From Paraplanobispora siamensis (GTDB taxonomy: Bacteria; Actinomycetota; Actinomycetes; Streptosporangiales; Streptosporangiaceae): DNA of 64,000 nucleotides. The stretch spans positions 1 through 64,000 of the forward strand of contig NZ_BOOJ01000020.1 of assembly GCF_016863175.1 (NCBI RefSeq), given 5' to 3'. Every line of letters starts with the position of its first letter. The stretch's first letter is position 1. The position numbers and the translations under genes were made by a program. Below the pieces are notes generated by a model, which was given only the letters and a program-made list of their open reading frames with translations, did no database searches and was not told the origin of the DNA. This document shows, one piece after another, positions 16,668 to 24,808 of the stretch.

Positions 16668-17296
16668 GCCAACTCCTCCCCACGAGTGACACTCGGGGGG
16701 AACTGCTCGTCGCGCGGCGCACGGTGCTCCAGCGCGTCACGCAACTGGGCCCGGCCGCGGTGGATGCGGCTGCGGACGGTGCCGAGCTTCACCCCGAGCG
16801 TCGCGGCGATCTCCTCGTAGGACAGTCCCTCGATGTCGCACAGGACGACGGCCGCGCGGAACTCCGGGGCGAGCGCGTCGAGCGCCGCCTGGATGTCGGG
16901 CTCCAGATGGTTGTCGTCGTAGGCCTGGGCCGGGGACGGCTCGCGCCCGCGCAGCCGTTCGGCCGCGTCGTCGGCGAGCCCCTCGAACCTGATGCGCTGC
17001 TTGCGCCGCGCCATGTCGAGGAACAGGTTCGTGGTGATGCGGTGCAGCCAGCCCTCGAAGGTGCCCGGCGTGTAGTTCGACAGGGATCTGAAGACCCGGA
17101 CGAAGACCTCCTGGGTGAGGTCCTCGGCGTCGTGGACGTTCCCGGTCAGCCGATAGGCCAGCCGGTAGACACGGGCCGAGTGGGTCCGGACCACCTCCTC
17201 CCAGGTGGGAGGCGTCCAGTCAGACATGGGAGCATCCGCCTGGTGGTCGGATCCGTCCACCGGCACTCCTCTCTCCGGGACCACCGCTATCGCCAT
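16664..17296 (-). CDS. sigE: ECF sigma factor SigE
   Basis: 210 residues. Region 2 contains [20 protein letters not shown] and the -10 recognition stretch [20 protein letters not shown]. Region 4 has the helix-turn-helix [25 protein letters not shown]. Both parts are nearly identical to mycobacterial SigE. It directs transcription of envelope-stress genes and is held by the downstream anti-sigma. The start is uncertain: ATG 17296 begins [10 protein letters not shown], a GTG about 14 codons upstream and an internal ATG at MSDWTPP are alternatives, and alternative starts are known for mycobacterial SigE. Order on this strand: sigE, micro-ORF, anti-sigma, htrA, tatB. Confidence 0.93.
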   Translation of the reverse strand: MAIAVVPERGVPVDGSDHQADAPMSDWTPPTWEEVVRTHSARVYRLAYRLTGNVHDAEDLTQEVFVRVFRSLSNYTPGTFEGWLHRITTNLFLDMARRKQRIRFEGLADDAAERLRGREPSPAQAYDDNHLEPDIQAALDALAPEFRAAVVLCDIEGLSYEEIAATLGVKLGTVRSRIHRGRAQLRDALEHRAPRDEQFPPSVTRGEELA

Positions 17297-17365
17297 AGTG
17301 CCTGGTTTCGTCCCTTCATGCGTACTCACTACCTTCAGGACCGGCAAAGGCCGCTTAAACCGTGC

Positions 17366-17392
17366 AACGCACCGGGCGTGACATGAGTTCCC
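17366..17392 (-). promoter_or_regulatory. SigE-type (ECF) promoter in front of sigE
   Basis: Reading leftward, GGGAAC (17392-17387) is followed by 17 nt and then CGTT (17369-17366). This matches the GGAAC-N16/17-CGTT pattern known for mycobacterial SigE. It lies about 70 bp upstream of the chosen sigE start, so sigE is probably autoregulated. Confidence 0.6.
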
Positions 17393-17466
17393 GATCTGGC
17401 CTGACTCCCTTAGGCTGCGACCCAGTCCTATATGACTGTGTACGGAGAAAGCGGGAGGAGAGGCCG

Positions 17467-18117
17467 ATGGCAGAGACGCCGACAAGTCCGTTGGAGGCCA
17501 CTCTGGCCTATGCCGAGGACTTCCATCCCGAGGACGAGATCCTGCGCACCGCACGCCTGCGGGGCGCGGAGGTGGGCGCGCCCCCGATCGCCCCCAGCGG
17601 CGGCGCGGCCCTGTGCTTCCTGGCCACGGCCATCAACGCCCGCGCCGTCGTGGAGATCGGCACCGGCTGCGGCGTCTCCGGTCTGTGGCTGCTCCGTGGC
17701 ATGCGTCAGGACGGCACCCTGACCAGCGTGGACGTCGAGCCCGAGCACCAGCGCCTGGCCCGGCAGAGCTTCGCCCAGGCGGGGTTCTCCGGCGGCCGGG
17801 TCCGGCTGATCACCGGCCGCGCCCTCGACGTGCTGCCCCGCCTGTCCGACGGCGGCTACGACATGGTCTTCTGCGACGGCGCCAAGCAGGAGTACGGCGA
17901 CTATCTGGCCGAGGCCGTACGGCTGCTCCGGGTGGGCGGCATCGTGGTCTTCGACAACGCCCTGTGGCACCACCGGGTCGCCGACCCGACCCAGCGCGAC
18001 CCGGACACCGTCGCCGTGCGGGAGCTGGGCAAGCTGGTGCGCGCCGACGAACGGCTCCGCCCGCTCCTGCTGCCGCTCGGCGACGGCATCCTCGCCGCGC
18101 TCAAGCTCACCGACTAG
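17467..18117 (+). CDS. Class I SAM-dependent O-methyltransferase
   Basis: 216 residues of the catechol/caffeoyl-CoA O-methyltransferase-like family. The SAM motif is [16 protein letters not shown], the second acidic strand is [18 protein letters not shown], and the metal-site strand is [17 protein letters not shown] followed by [19 protein letters not shown] divalent metal and a small hydroxylated acceptor are expected; the acceptor is unknown. It is divergent from sigE, in the position of M. tuberculosis Rv1220c. GAGGAG lies within 10 nt of the ATG. Confidence 0.9.
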   Translation: MAETPTSPLEATLAYAEDFHPEDEILRTARLRGAEVGAPPIAPSGGAALCFLATAINARAVVEIGTGCGVSGLWLLRGMRQDGTLTSVDVEPEHQRLARQSFAQAGFSGGRVRLITGRALDVLPRLSDGGYDMVFCDGAKQEYGDYLAEAVRLLRVGGIVVFDNALWHHRVADPTQRDPDTVAVRELGKLVRADERLRPLLLPLGDGILAALKLTD

Positions 18118-18126
18118 CGCTCAGGC

Positions 18127-19581
18127 TCACCGGCCGGTCAGCCACTCCAGCAGCAGGCGGACGCCGAACCCGGTCGCGCCCTTGGTGAGCAGGCCCTCGT
18201 CGGCCGTGCTGCGGCCGACCCCGGCGATGTCCAGGTGGGCCCACGGCCGCTTGCCGGTGAACTCGCGCAGGAACAGCGCCGCGGTGATCGACCCCGCGCC
18301 GTAGGCGGAGCCCGCCTCGATGTTGGCCAGGTCCGCGACCGCGGACTCCAGGGCCGGGGCGTAGTCGTCGATCAGTGGCATTCGCCACAGTCGCTCGCCG
18401 CTGGCCTCCCCCGCCTCGTTCAGCCTCGCGGCCAGCTCGTCGTCGGAGGCGAACACGGCGCCCAGGCCCTTGCCGAGCGCGATGCCGATCGCCCCGGTCA
18501 GCGTGGCGATGTCCACCATGAGGTCCGGGTCGAGCTCGGCGTCGGCGTAGGCCAGCGCGTCGGCCATCACCAGGCGGCCCTCGGCGTCGGTGTTGAGCAC
18601 CTCGACGGTCCGCCCGCCGTACTGCGTGATCACGTCTCCGGGCCGCTGGGCGGAGCCGGAGAAGGAGTTCTCGGCGGCGGCGATCAGGCCCGTGACGCGC
18701 ACCGGCGCCCCCAGCCTGGCCAGCGCGCCGAGCACCGCGATGACGACCGCGCCGCCCGCCATGTCGGTCTTCATGAACTTCATGTTGTCGGTGGGCTTGA
18801 GCGACAGGCCGCCGGTGTCGTAGGTGATGCCCTTGCCGACGAGGACGTAGTGCCCGATCCGCTCGCCCCGGGCGCGGCGCTCCGGCGCGTCGGCGGGCTC
18901 GTAGGACAGCTGGATCAGCCGCGGCGGGCTCACCGAGCCCTGGCCGACGGCCAGGATGCCGCCGAAGCCGCCGGACCGCAGCGCGTCCTCGTCCCACACC
19001 CGGGCGCTGGTGCGCCCCTGCGGGCCGTCCTCGGCCAGCTGCTCCAGGGCCCGCTCGGCGAGCCACTCGGGGTTCTTCTCCGACGACGGCGTGTTGGCCA
19101 GGTCCCTGGCGAGCGCGACCGCTCCGGCGATCGCCTGCCCCCTGGCCACCTCGGCCTCGGCGTCCTCGCTTGCGAACTCGATCGCGGCGACCGGCCCGGA
19201 GCCGCTCTCGCCGATCCGGAAGGTGTAGGCGGCCAGCAGCGCGCCCTCCACGAACGCGGCCCGCGCCCCCTCGGGCAGCACCACGCTGAGCGCGTCACGG
19301 CCCTTGGCCCGGCGCGCGACCGCCGCCCCCGCCTTGCGCAGCGCGGTGGCCGAGCCGTCGCCCACGCCGTACAGCAGCACGCGCCCGACGGCGTCGCCGC
19401 GGGCGACCGGCACCTCGACGATCTCACCCGCCTCGCCTTTGGCCTGGTAGTGCTCCAGCAGCGGGGCGGCCGGGACGGGGAGCTCGACCCGGGGAGCGAG
19501 ATCCTCCCCGAAGGGGACCGCCAGCAGGGCGGCGTCCGCCGACGCCTGCGCGACCGTGGTGATCGAGGTCTGTATGGGCAC
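18127..19581 (-). CDS. pepA: Leucyl aminopeptidase, M17 family
   Basis: 484 residues. The C-terminal catalytic domain shows the family signature NTDAEGRL and metal-binding surroundings: GKGITYDTGGLSLKP with its active-site lysine, MKTDMAGGA, and the late GSAYGAGSITAALFLREF. The N-terminal half is the variable hexamer-forming domain. The enzyme removes N-terminal residues from peptides in the cytoplasm using two metal ions. The GTG start is supported by GGAG 7 nt upstream. It ends 9 bp from the convergent methyltransferase gene. Confidence 0.94.
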   Translation of the reverse strand: MPIQTSITTVAQASADAALLAVPFGEDLAPRVELPVPAAPLLEHYQAKGEAGEIVEVPVARGDAVGRVLLYGVGDGSATALRKAGAAVARRAKGRDALSVVLPEGARAAFVEGALLAAYTFRIGESGSGPVAAIEFASEDAEAEVARGQAIAGAVALARDLANTPSSEKNPEWLAERALEQLAEDGPQGRTSARVWDEDALRSGGFGGILAVGQGSVSPPRLIQLSYEPADAPERRARGERIGHYVLVGKGITYDTGGLSLKPTDNMKFMKTDMAGGAVVIAVLGALARLGAPVRVTGLIAAAENSFSGSAQRPGDVITQYGGRTVEVLNTDAEGRLVMADALAYADAELDPDLMVDIATLTGAIGIALGKGLGAVFASDDELAARLNEAGEASGERLWRMPLIDDYAPALESAVADLANIEAGSAYGAGSITAALFLREFTGKRPWAHLDIAGVGRSTADEGLLTKGATGFGVRLLLEWLTGR

Positions 19582-19613
19582 GTGACAACTCCAGATCGTG
19601 AACCGGGAAACAC

Positions 19614-19664
19614 CACGGCCCTGGCGCGAGCCACCACGGAGGCGGTCCAGCGGCCAGGGCCGTG
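19614..19664 (-). terminator. 12-bp perfect inverted repeat between the DUF3117 gene and pepA
   Basis: CACGGCCCTGGC (19614-19625) pairs with GCCAGGGCCGTG (19653-19664) across 27 nt. It lies downstream of the DUF3117 gene and upstream of pepA on the same strand. It may end the first transcript or attenuate read-through. Confidence 0.5.
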
Positions 19665-19759
19665 TCATCGGTCGCGGTCGGACGGGCCATCGTCGGTGTC
19701 GTGCTTCTCGGAGCACGGGGGTCGGCGCCCGTCACATCCCGCCGGAGATCAGGCCGGAC

Positions 19760-19927
19760 TCAGCCGACGACCTTCTTCAGCTCCTCACCCAGGGCCCCCG
19801 CCTCGTCGGCCGAGAGTTCGACGACGAGCCGGCCGCCGCCCTCCAGGGGAACCCGCATGACGATCCCCCTGCCTTCCTTGACGACCTCCAGCGGACCATC
19901 GCCGGTCCTCGGCTTCATCGCCGCCAT
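19760..19927 (-). CDS. DUF3117 domain-containing small protein
   Basis: 55 residues, beginning MAAMKPRTGDGPLEVVKEGR and ending in the amphipathic DEAGALGEELKKVV. This matches the small actinobacterial DUF3117 family across its whole length; the function is unknown. GGAAGGG is correctly placed before ATG 19927; the frame extends further upstream but the extra residues are not family-like. It diverges from the PaaX gene. Confidence 0.88.
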   Translation of the reverse strand: MAAMKPRTGDGPLEVVKEGRGIVMRVPLEGGGRLVVELSADEAGALGEELKKVVG

Positions 19928-20117
19928 GCGTGTATCCCTTCCTGCTTCGGGCTCCGGATCTCCGACTGACCCGAGGGTGGCCGACGCATTCACGTCTTCT
20001 GTGATGTCCTATTATCCCGCCTCCGCACTCGGATTGGGAACGATCAGGTTCCGCATCTCGCCATCAAGCGCTCAATACCGTTGTCCGCAGCCCCTCCGGA
20101 CGACCAAACTTGTCTTC

Positions 20118-20900
20118 GTGAACGCCCGCGCCGCGTTGTTCGACCTGTACGGGGACCACCTGCGGTCCCGGGGCGGCCGTGCGTCCGTGGCCGCGCTGGT
20201 CCGGCTCCTCGCCCCCCTGGAGATCGCGGCTCCCGCCGTGCGCACGGCCATCTCGCGGATGGTCCGGCAGGGCTGGCTCACCCCCGTCCGCCTGCCCAGC
20301 GGCCCCGGCTACGAGGTCACCCCCAAGTGCGTGCGCCGTCTCGACGAGGCCGCACTGAGAATTTACCGAGCCGGGACGATCGCCTGGTCGGGCCGCTGGC
20401 ACCTGGTCGTGCTCCAGCCGTTGCGCGAGCGTCCGCGACGCGAGCGGGTCAAGGCCGACCTGTCCTTCCTCGGATACGCGCCGCTGTCGGAGACGACCTG
20501 GATCGGCCCGCGCTCCTCCCCCGAACTCGACTCCCTGCTCGCGGGGGAGAAGGCCGTGGCCGAGCGGTTCGAGGCCGTGCTCGACGGCGACCCGCGGGCC
20601 ATGGTCGCCAGGACCTGGGACCTGGAGGCCATCGGGACGGCCTACGAGGAGTGGCTGGCCCAGGCGACGGAGCTGATCGGCGCCCTGCCGGACGGCTCCC
20701 CCGACGACCGCGTCTTCGCCACCCGCAGCAGGCTGTTGCACGGGTGGCGCAACTTCCTCTTCCGCGATCCCGGGCTCCCGGCCTGCCTGCTGCCGGACGG
20801 CTGGGCCGGGGAGAAGGCCAGAGCCTACTTCGAGCAGGAGGCCGCCCGGCTGCTCCCCGCGGCCGCGGCGTTCGTCGACAGCCAGCTGACCGAACAGTGA
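20118..20900 (+). CDS. PaaX family transcriptional regulator
   Basis: 260 residues. An N-terminal winged helix (ARAALFDLYGDHLRSRGG, then AAPAVRTAISRMVRQGWLTPVR) is followed by the PaaX middle domain (GRWHLVVL) and C-terminal helical domain (RLLHGWRNFLFRDPGLPACLLPDGW). PaaX proteins repress phenylacetate catabolism and are released by phenylacetyl-CoA. The enoyl-CoA hydratase gene 13 nt downstream suits that theme, though no other paa genes are near. A small dyad GGAAC-N6-GTTCC at 20037-20052 lies 65 bp upstream of the GTG start and is a candidate operator. Confidence 0.9.
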   Translation: MNARAALFDLYGDHLRSRGGRASVAALVRLLAPLEIAAPAVRTAISRMVRQGWLTPVRLPSGPGYEVTPKCVRRLDEAALRIYRAGTIAWSGRWHLVVLQPLRERPRRERVKADLSFLGYAPLSETTWIGPRSSPELDSLLAGEKAVAERFEAVLDGDPRAMVARTWDLEAIGTAYEEWLAQATELIGALPDGSPDDRVFATRSRLLHGWRNFLFRDPGLPACLLPDGWAGEKARAYFEQEAARLLPAAAAFVDSQLTEQ

Positions 20901-20913
20901 AGGGGTCCTTCCG

Positions 20914-21696
20914 TTGAACGATGTCCTCTACTCCGTGGACGACGGGGTCGCCACCGTCACCCTGGACCGCCCCGAGGCGATGAACTCGCTCACCGTCCGG
21001 ATGAAGACCGAGCTGCTGGAGGCGCTGAACAGGGCCTCCCAGGCCTTCGCCGTGCGCGCGGTGCTGCTGACGGGCTCTGGCCGGGCCTTCTGCGCCGGGC
21101 AGGACCTCAACGAGCACGCCGCGAACCTGGAGGCCGGCCGCGGCCTGAACGACACGGTGCGCGAGCACTACAACCCGATCGTCCGCACGATCGCCGAGAT
21201 GGGCAAGCCGGTGATCGCCGCGGTGAACGGCGTGGCGGCGGGCGCGGGCGCCTCCCTGGCCTTCGCCTGCGACCTGCGGATCGCCTCGGAGAAGGCCAAG
21301 TTCGCGATGGCCTTCACCGGGATCGGCCTGGCCCCCGACTCCGGCGCCTCCTGGACCCTGCAGCGCCTGGTCGGCCCGGCCCGCGCGGCCGAGCTCCTGC
21401 TGCTGGGCGAGCCGCTGGACGCCGCCCGCGCGATGGAGCTCGGCGTCGTCTCCAAGGTCGTCCCGGCCGGGGAACTGGAGGCCGCCGCCCGGGCTCTGGC
21501 CGTACGGCTGGCGCAGGGCCCCACCGCCGCCTACGCCGCCACCAAGCGGGCGCTGGCGTTCGCGGCGGACAGCGGCCTGGGCGAGGCACTGGAGCTGGAG
21601 GCCGACCTGCAGGACGCCTGCGCCAAGACCGACGACCACCTGAACGCCACGCGGGCCTTCCTCAAGAAGGAGCGACCGGTCTTCGAGGGCCACTAG
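20914..21696 (+). CDS. Enoyl-CoA hydratase/isomerase family protein
   Basis: 260 residues of the crotonase family. Oxyanion-hole segments are SGRAFCAGQDLNE (near 62-74) and NGVAAGAGASLAFACDLR (near 105-122). The PaaG/PaaB-like GIGLAPDSGASWTLQRLVG follows, with aspartate D143 or so in the active-site position typical of isomerases of the phenylacetate pathway. Start is TTG with AAGGGG 8 nt upstream, directly behind the paaX-like gene. It acts on an unsaturated acyl-CoA; the precise step is not certain. Confidence 0.9.
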   Translation: MNDVLYSVDDGVATVTLDRPEAMNSLTVRMKTELLEALNRASQAFAVRAVLLTGSGRAFCAGQDLNEHAANLEAGRGLNDTVREHYNPIVRTIAEMGKPVIAAVNGVAAGAGASLAFACDLRIASEKAKFAMAFTGIGLAPDSGASWTLQRLVGPARAAELLLLGEPLDAARAMELGVVSKVVPAGELEAAARALAVRLAQGPTAAYAATKRALAFAADSGLGEALELEADLQDACAKTDDHLNATRAFLKKERPVFEGH

Positions 21697-21774
21697 GCCG
21701 TCTCCCGGGCCGCCTCCTAGATCGTCCCCTGGGTCGTCTCCCGGGTCGTCTCCGCCCCTCCTGCGGGCCCTTTC

Positions 21775-21796
21775 CCCGATCTTTGCCGGGATCGGG
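21775..21796 (+). terminator. Hairpin downstream of the enoyl-CoA hydratase gene
   Basis: CCCGATC (21775-21781) pairs with GATCGGG (21790-21796) over an 8-nt loop, 78 bp after the stop. No T tract follows. The flanking 21697-21770 carries short direct repeats of a CTCCCGGG(C/T)CG type but no gene. Confidence 0.4.
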
Positions 21797-21902
21797 CCCG
21801 GCGGGGTGACGCGGCGGGCAGGGGACTCCGGGAAACGCGCCGCCGGCGCCGGGCCGTGTCCCGGCCCGGCGGTCCCTCCTGGAGGATCACAGAGGAGCCC
21901 AG

Positions 21903-22214
21903 GTGTCCAGCCCTCAGCCCGCCTCCGGACGTCGCCTCACCCCCGAGGAGCGCGCCGCCCTGTACGAGACGTCCCGGCGCACCAGACTCCGGGTGCTGGT
22001 CCTCGTCCCGGTGGTGATCGCGCTGTTCGTCCTCCTGATGGTGGCCGTCCCTCCCGCGGCGACGAAACCGGCGGCGTTCCTGGGCACCCTCCTCGGCATC
22101 GGGGTCGTCGTGCTGCAGGGAAGGGCGCTGCACAACCTGCACACCAGGCTGGGGATCACCGGCGAGGAGGGCAGGGCGGTCGTCGCCGAGGAACGGGCCC
22201 GGCGCCGCGCGTGA
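21903..22214 (+). CDS. Small two-helix membrane protein
   Basis: 103 residues: a charged N-terminus (RRLTPEERAALYETSRRTRLR), two adjacent membrane helices (LVLVPVVIALFVLLMVAV and AAFLGTLLGIGVVVL) and a basic C-terminus. No family recognised. The GTG start follows GGAGGATCACAGAGGAG, two possible ribosome binding sites. It is convergent with tag, 39 bp away. Confidence 0.65.
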   Translation: MSSPQPASGRRLTPEERAALYETSRRTRLRVLVLVPVVIALFVLLMVAVPPAATKPAAFLGTLLGIGVVVLQGRALHNLHTRLGITGEEGRAVVAEERARRRA

Positions 22215-22253
22215 GGAGGGAACCTCAGGGCGTGTCCGAGGGGCGCGCTCCGG

Positions 22254-22814
22254 TCAGGAGACCGCGTCCCGGACCCAGCAGCCGGCGACGTGGTCGTTGA
22301 CCAGGCCGATGGCCTGCATCAGCGCGTAGGCGGTGGTGGGGCCGACGAAGCGGAAGCCGTGCCTGCGCAGCTCCTTGGCCAGCGCCTTGGAGCCGGGGGT
22401 CTGGGCGGGCACGTCGGCGTCGGTCGCCGGCACCGGAGAGCCGGGGTCGGCATGGCGCCAGACCAGGTCGGACAGGCCCACGTCGAGCGCGACCCGCGCG
22501 TTGGCGACGGCCGCCTCGATCTTGGCCCGGTTGCGGACGATGCCCGGGTCGGCGAGCAGCCGGTCCACGTCGGACTGGCCGAACGCGGCCACGGCCGGGA
22601 TGGAGAACCCGGCGAAGGCGGCGCGGAAGTTCTCCCGCTTGCGCAGGATCGTGATCCAGGACAGGCCCGACTGGAAGGCCTCCAGCGTGAGCCGCTCGAA
22701 CACCCGGTCGTCGCCCTCGACCCTGCGGCCCCACTCGTCGTCGTGGTAGGCGATGTACTCGGGCGCGGAGGTCACCCACCCGCAGCGCACGGGCCCGTTC
22801 TGCCGCCCGCTCAT
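22254..22814 (-). CDS. tag: DNA-3-methyladenine glycosylase I
   Basis: 186 residues. Conserved Tag features are the N-terminal RCGW, YHDDEWGR, the FERLTLEAFQSGLSWITIL helix and the C-terminal NDHVAGCW. The cysteine and histidine at both ends form the zinc snap of the family. It excises 3-methyladenine from DNA during base-excision repair. Its ATG overlaps the stop of the DivIVA-like gene (ATGA), so the two are co-translated. Confidence 0.93.
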   Translation of the reverse strand: MSGRQNGPVRCGWVTSAPEYIAYHDDEWGRRVEGDDRVFERLTLEAFQSGLSWITILRKRENFRAAFAGFSIPAVAAFGQSDVDRLLADPGIVRNRAKIEAAVANARVALDVGLSDLVWRHADPGSPVPATDADVPAQTPGSKALAKELRRHGFRFVGPTTAYALMQAIGLVNDHVAGCWVRDAVS

Positions 22815-23419
22815 CGCGGCTCCTCCGCCTCCGCCCGTCCGGTGGAGGCGGTCTCGGCCCGGTCGGCCGGCGCGGCCTCCGCCTGGTCGTCGCTCACCGT
22901 CCCGGCCTGCCCGGCGCGCGCCGTGCCGGTGCGGGCGGCCGCCGGCTCCGCGTGCCCGGCGGACGCCCCGCCGTTCTCCGACGACGGGTTCTCCCAGCCG
23001 CCGAAGGACCCGGCGGCCTCCCCGGGCACCTCGGCGGGCTCATCCCGCGGGATCTCGGGCTTGTGCTGGGTGACCGGCCCGTACGCCGGGGCCGCGTGGA
23101 CCTCCTGGCGCGCCTGGAGCCTGCTGGCGAGCAGCTCGGAGACCCGCTGCTCCAGCACCGCGATCCTGGTGTCGCGCTCGCTCAGCGCGCTGGCGACGCG
23201 CTGCAGCGCCTCGTCGACGCTCTGCGTGTGATAGCCGACCAGGCTCACCGGCAGCTGCAGCGCCATGAAGTCCACGGCGTTGAGCTGCCCGGCCTCGGGC
23301 AGGGCGAGCGGGGGGACGTCGGGGGCGAACTCGGTGAGCTCGCCGCCTTTCCCCATGGCGACCATCACCACACCGGCGAGGATGGCGAGGGCGGCGAGGG
23401 CGAGTACGACCAGCAGCAC
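22811..23419 (-). CDS. Membrane-anchored DivIVA-like protein
   Basis: 202 residues: an N-terminal membrane helix (VLLVVLALAALAILAGVVMVA), then a DivIVA-domain-like stretch (VDFMALQLPVSLVGYHTQSVDEALQRVASALSERD) continuing into a coiled coil (IAVLEQRVSELLASRLQAR). The long Ala/Glu/Pro tail looks disordered. Related proteins occur next to tag in other actinomycetes from memory. A role in polar or membrane organisation is inferred from the domain only. The GTG start at 23419 puts the helix at the N-terminus. Confidence 0.8.
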   Translation of the reverse strand: MLLVVLALAALAILAGVVMVAMGKGGELTEFAPDVPPLALPEAGQLNAVDFMALQLPVSLVGYHTQSVDEALQRVASALSERDTRIAVLEQRVSELLASRLQARQEVHAAPAYGPVTQHKPEIPRDEPAEVPGEAAGSFGGWENPSSENGGASAGHAEPAAARTGTARAGQAGTVSDDQAEAAPADRAETASTGRAEAEEPR

Positions 23420-23461
23420 ACTACGAATCGTGCCACAACTCTCCCGCCTTAGGATCGTGGG

Positions 23462-23782
23462 ATGGCGGCGCTCATGGTGATCGGACCGGATGACGACGGC
23501 GAGGCCGGCTGGGCCGAGGCCCGCTCGGTCGCGGAGATCGAACGGCTCGTCCGGGCCGGGCGCACCGTCGTCGTCACCCCCGCGGAGCTGACCGGGCCGC
23601 AGGACGGCGGGTCCCCGGACGACGAAGAGGCCGCCGAGCTGGCCGCGGCCTCGATCTGCGCCTGGCTGGGCGCCCGGGTCTTCCGTACCTCCCGGCCCGA
23701 TCAGGTACGGCTCGCGGTCGAGATGACCGAGTCCCTGGCCGGCCGCCGGCCTCCCGCCCTGGCCCGCCGCGGCCTCGCCTGA
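23462..23782 (+). CDS. Small protein resembling the C-terminus of dihydropteroate synthase
   Basis: 106 residues. The last 45 (ICAWLGARVFRTSRPDQVRL, AVEMTESLAGRRPPALARRG) resemble the tail of actinomycete FolP-type dihydropteroate synthases. The barrel with the pterin and pABA sites is missing. In Streptomyces I recall a folP gene at this place between the LOG/dapE cluster and the divIVA-like/tag pair. This may therefore be a shrunken relic or a repurposed domain. It is not an active DHPS. Confidence 0.65.
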   Translation: MAALMVIGPDDDGEAGWAEARSVAEIERLVRAGRTVVVTPAELTGPQDGGSPDDEEAAELAAASICAWLGARVFRTSRPDQVRLAVEMTESLAGRRPPALARRGLA

Positions 23783-23783
23783 G

Positions 23784-23804
23784 TCCCCGCCGGGCGGGCG
23801 GGGA
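23784..23804 (+). terminator. GC-rich hairpin after the DHPS-tail gene
   Basis: TCCCCGCC pairs with GGCGGGGA over a 5-nt loop immediately downstream of the stop codon. There is no T run. Confidence 0.45.
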
Positions 23805-23831
23805 TCGGGCCGGCACCGATCCGTCCGGGTC

Positions 23832-23860
23832 TTGACAGCTCTGGGGAGCCTGCCTAGGCG
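23832..23860 (+). promoter_or_regulatory. Vegetative-type promoter of the DoxX gene
   Basis: TTGACA (23832-23837), a 17-nt spacer and TAGGCG (23855-23860) fit a housekeeping sigma promoter. Transcription would start about 12 nt before the ATG, just including the GGAGGTGG ribosome binding site. Confidence 0.55.
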
Positions 23861-23878
23861 TGGGACCGGAGGTGGTTC

Positions 23879-24793
23879 ATGACGGGGCAGACACCGACCG
23901 GACGCGACGACGGAGCCGCCGCGCGGGAGGAGCGGAATCTCCTCTACTCCGCATGCCGGTGGATCGCCGCACTGATCCTGGTGCAGTACGGCTTCGCCAA
24001 GCTCTTCGGCGCCCAGTTCACCGTGCTCGACTCCGAGCTCGACAAGCCGATGGGCACGGTGAGCGGGTTCTGGCTGACGTGGTACTACTTCGGCTACTCG
24101 CCGATCTTCGGCAACCTGCTCGCGCTCCTGCAGATCGGCCTCGGCCTGGCGCTGGCGTTCCGTCGCACCGCGCTGCTCGGGGCCGCGGGCACCGCGCCGC
24201 TGCTCGGCGGCATCAGCGTGCTGAACCTCTCCTACGGGATCGCCCTGGACGCCCTGGTCGTCTCCCTGATCGGAGCCGGCTGCGCCGGCTACGTGTTGTG
24301 GCGGCACCGCCGGGAGCTGAAGGCGGTGTTCTGGGACGACCGGGCCGCCTCCGGCGCGCGTCCGCGATGGGTGCGCGCCGTGCTCGTGGTGCTCCTGCTC
24401 GCCGTTCCGGCCTCGTGCTCGTACTACGTCGCCAACTACAACAACCGGGCGCCCACCGCGCTCGACGGCACCTGGGAGGTGACGGCGGGCGACTTCCGGC
24501 CGCCGGGCCTGCCCGGTCCGGCCGAGCGCGCCTACTTCGAGCACAACCGCGCCCACCAGCTCGTCCTGCGCAGCGGATGGACATGGCAGACCCATCACTT
24601 CGAGGTCGATCCGGCCGCCCGCGCGATCGGGGTCTGGCGGACGTGGCTCCGCAAAGACGAACAGCTGCTGTCCGGGCGCTACGACCTCACCGGCGACCGG
24701 CTGGTGATCACCGCTACGGACCCGGCCTCCGGCCGGCCCCTGCGCTGGGAGCTGCGGCGGGTGCCCCCCGGGCAGCTCCGCCGCAGCCTGTGA
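23879..24793 (+). CDS. DoxX-like membrane protein with C-terminal soluble domain
   Basis: 304 residues. The first half has four membrane helices with DoxX-like features (WIAALILVQYGFAKLFGAQF; FGNLLALLQIGLGLALAFRR). A fifth helix (AVLVVLLLAVPASCSYYV) leads to an about 115-residue soluble domain with alternating strands (TALDGTWEVTAGDFRPPGLP to YDLTGDRLVITATD). That resembles a lipocalin-like small barrel and is probably extracytoplasmic. DoxX relatives take part in respiratory or redox chemistry, but no partner is adjacent. The start follows GGAGGTGG. Confidence 0.75.
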   Translation: MTGQTPTGRDDGAAAREERNLLYSACRWIAALILVQYGFAKLFGAQFTVLDSELDKPMGTVSGFWLTWYYFGYSPIFGNLLALLQIGLGLALAFRRTALLGAAGTAPLLGGISVLNLSYGIALDALVVSLIGAGCAGYVLWRHRRELKAVFWDDRAASGARPRWVRAVLVVLLLAVPASCSYYVANYNNRAPTALDGTWEVTAGDFRPPGLPGPAERAYFEHNRAHQLVLRSGWTWQTHHFEVDPAARAIGVWRTWLRKDEQLLSGRYDLTGDRLVITATDPASGRPLRWELRRVPPGQLRRSL

Positions 24794-24808
24794 CCGGTGC
24801 GCGGCGCG

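Noticed and set aside
22811-24598. A long minus-strand frame suggesting a 595-residue protein ending in the DivIVA-like sequence
   Set aside because: The upstream 390 residues overlap the DHPS-tail and DoxX genes antisense and look like compositional shadow. The real protein starts at the membrane helix near 23419.
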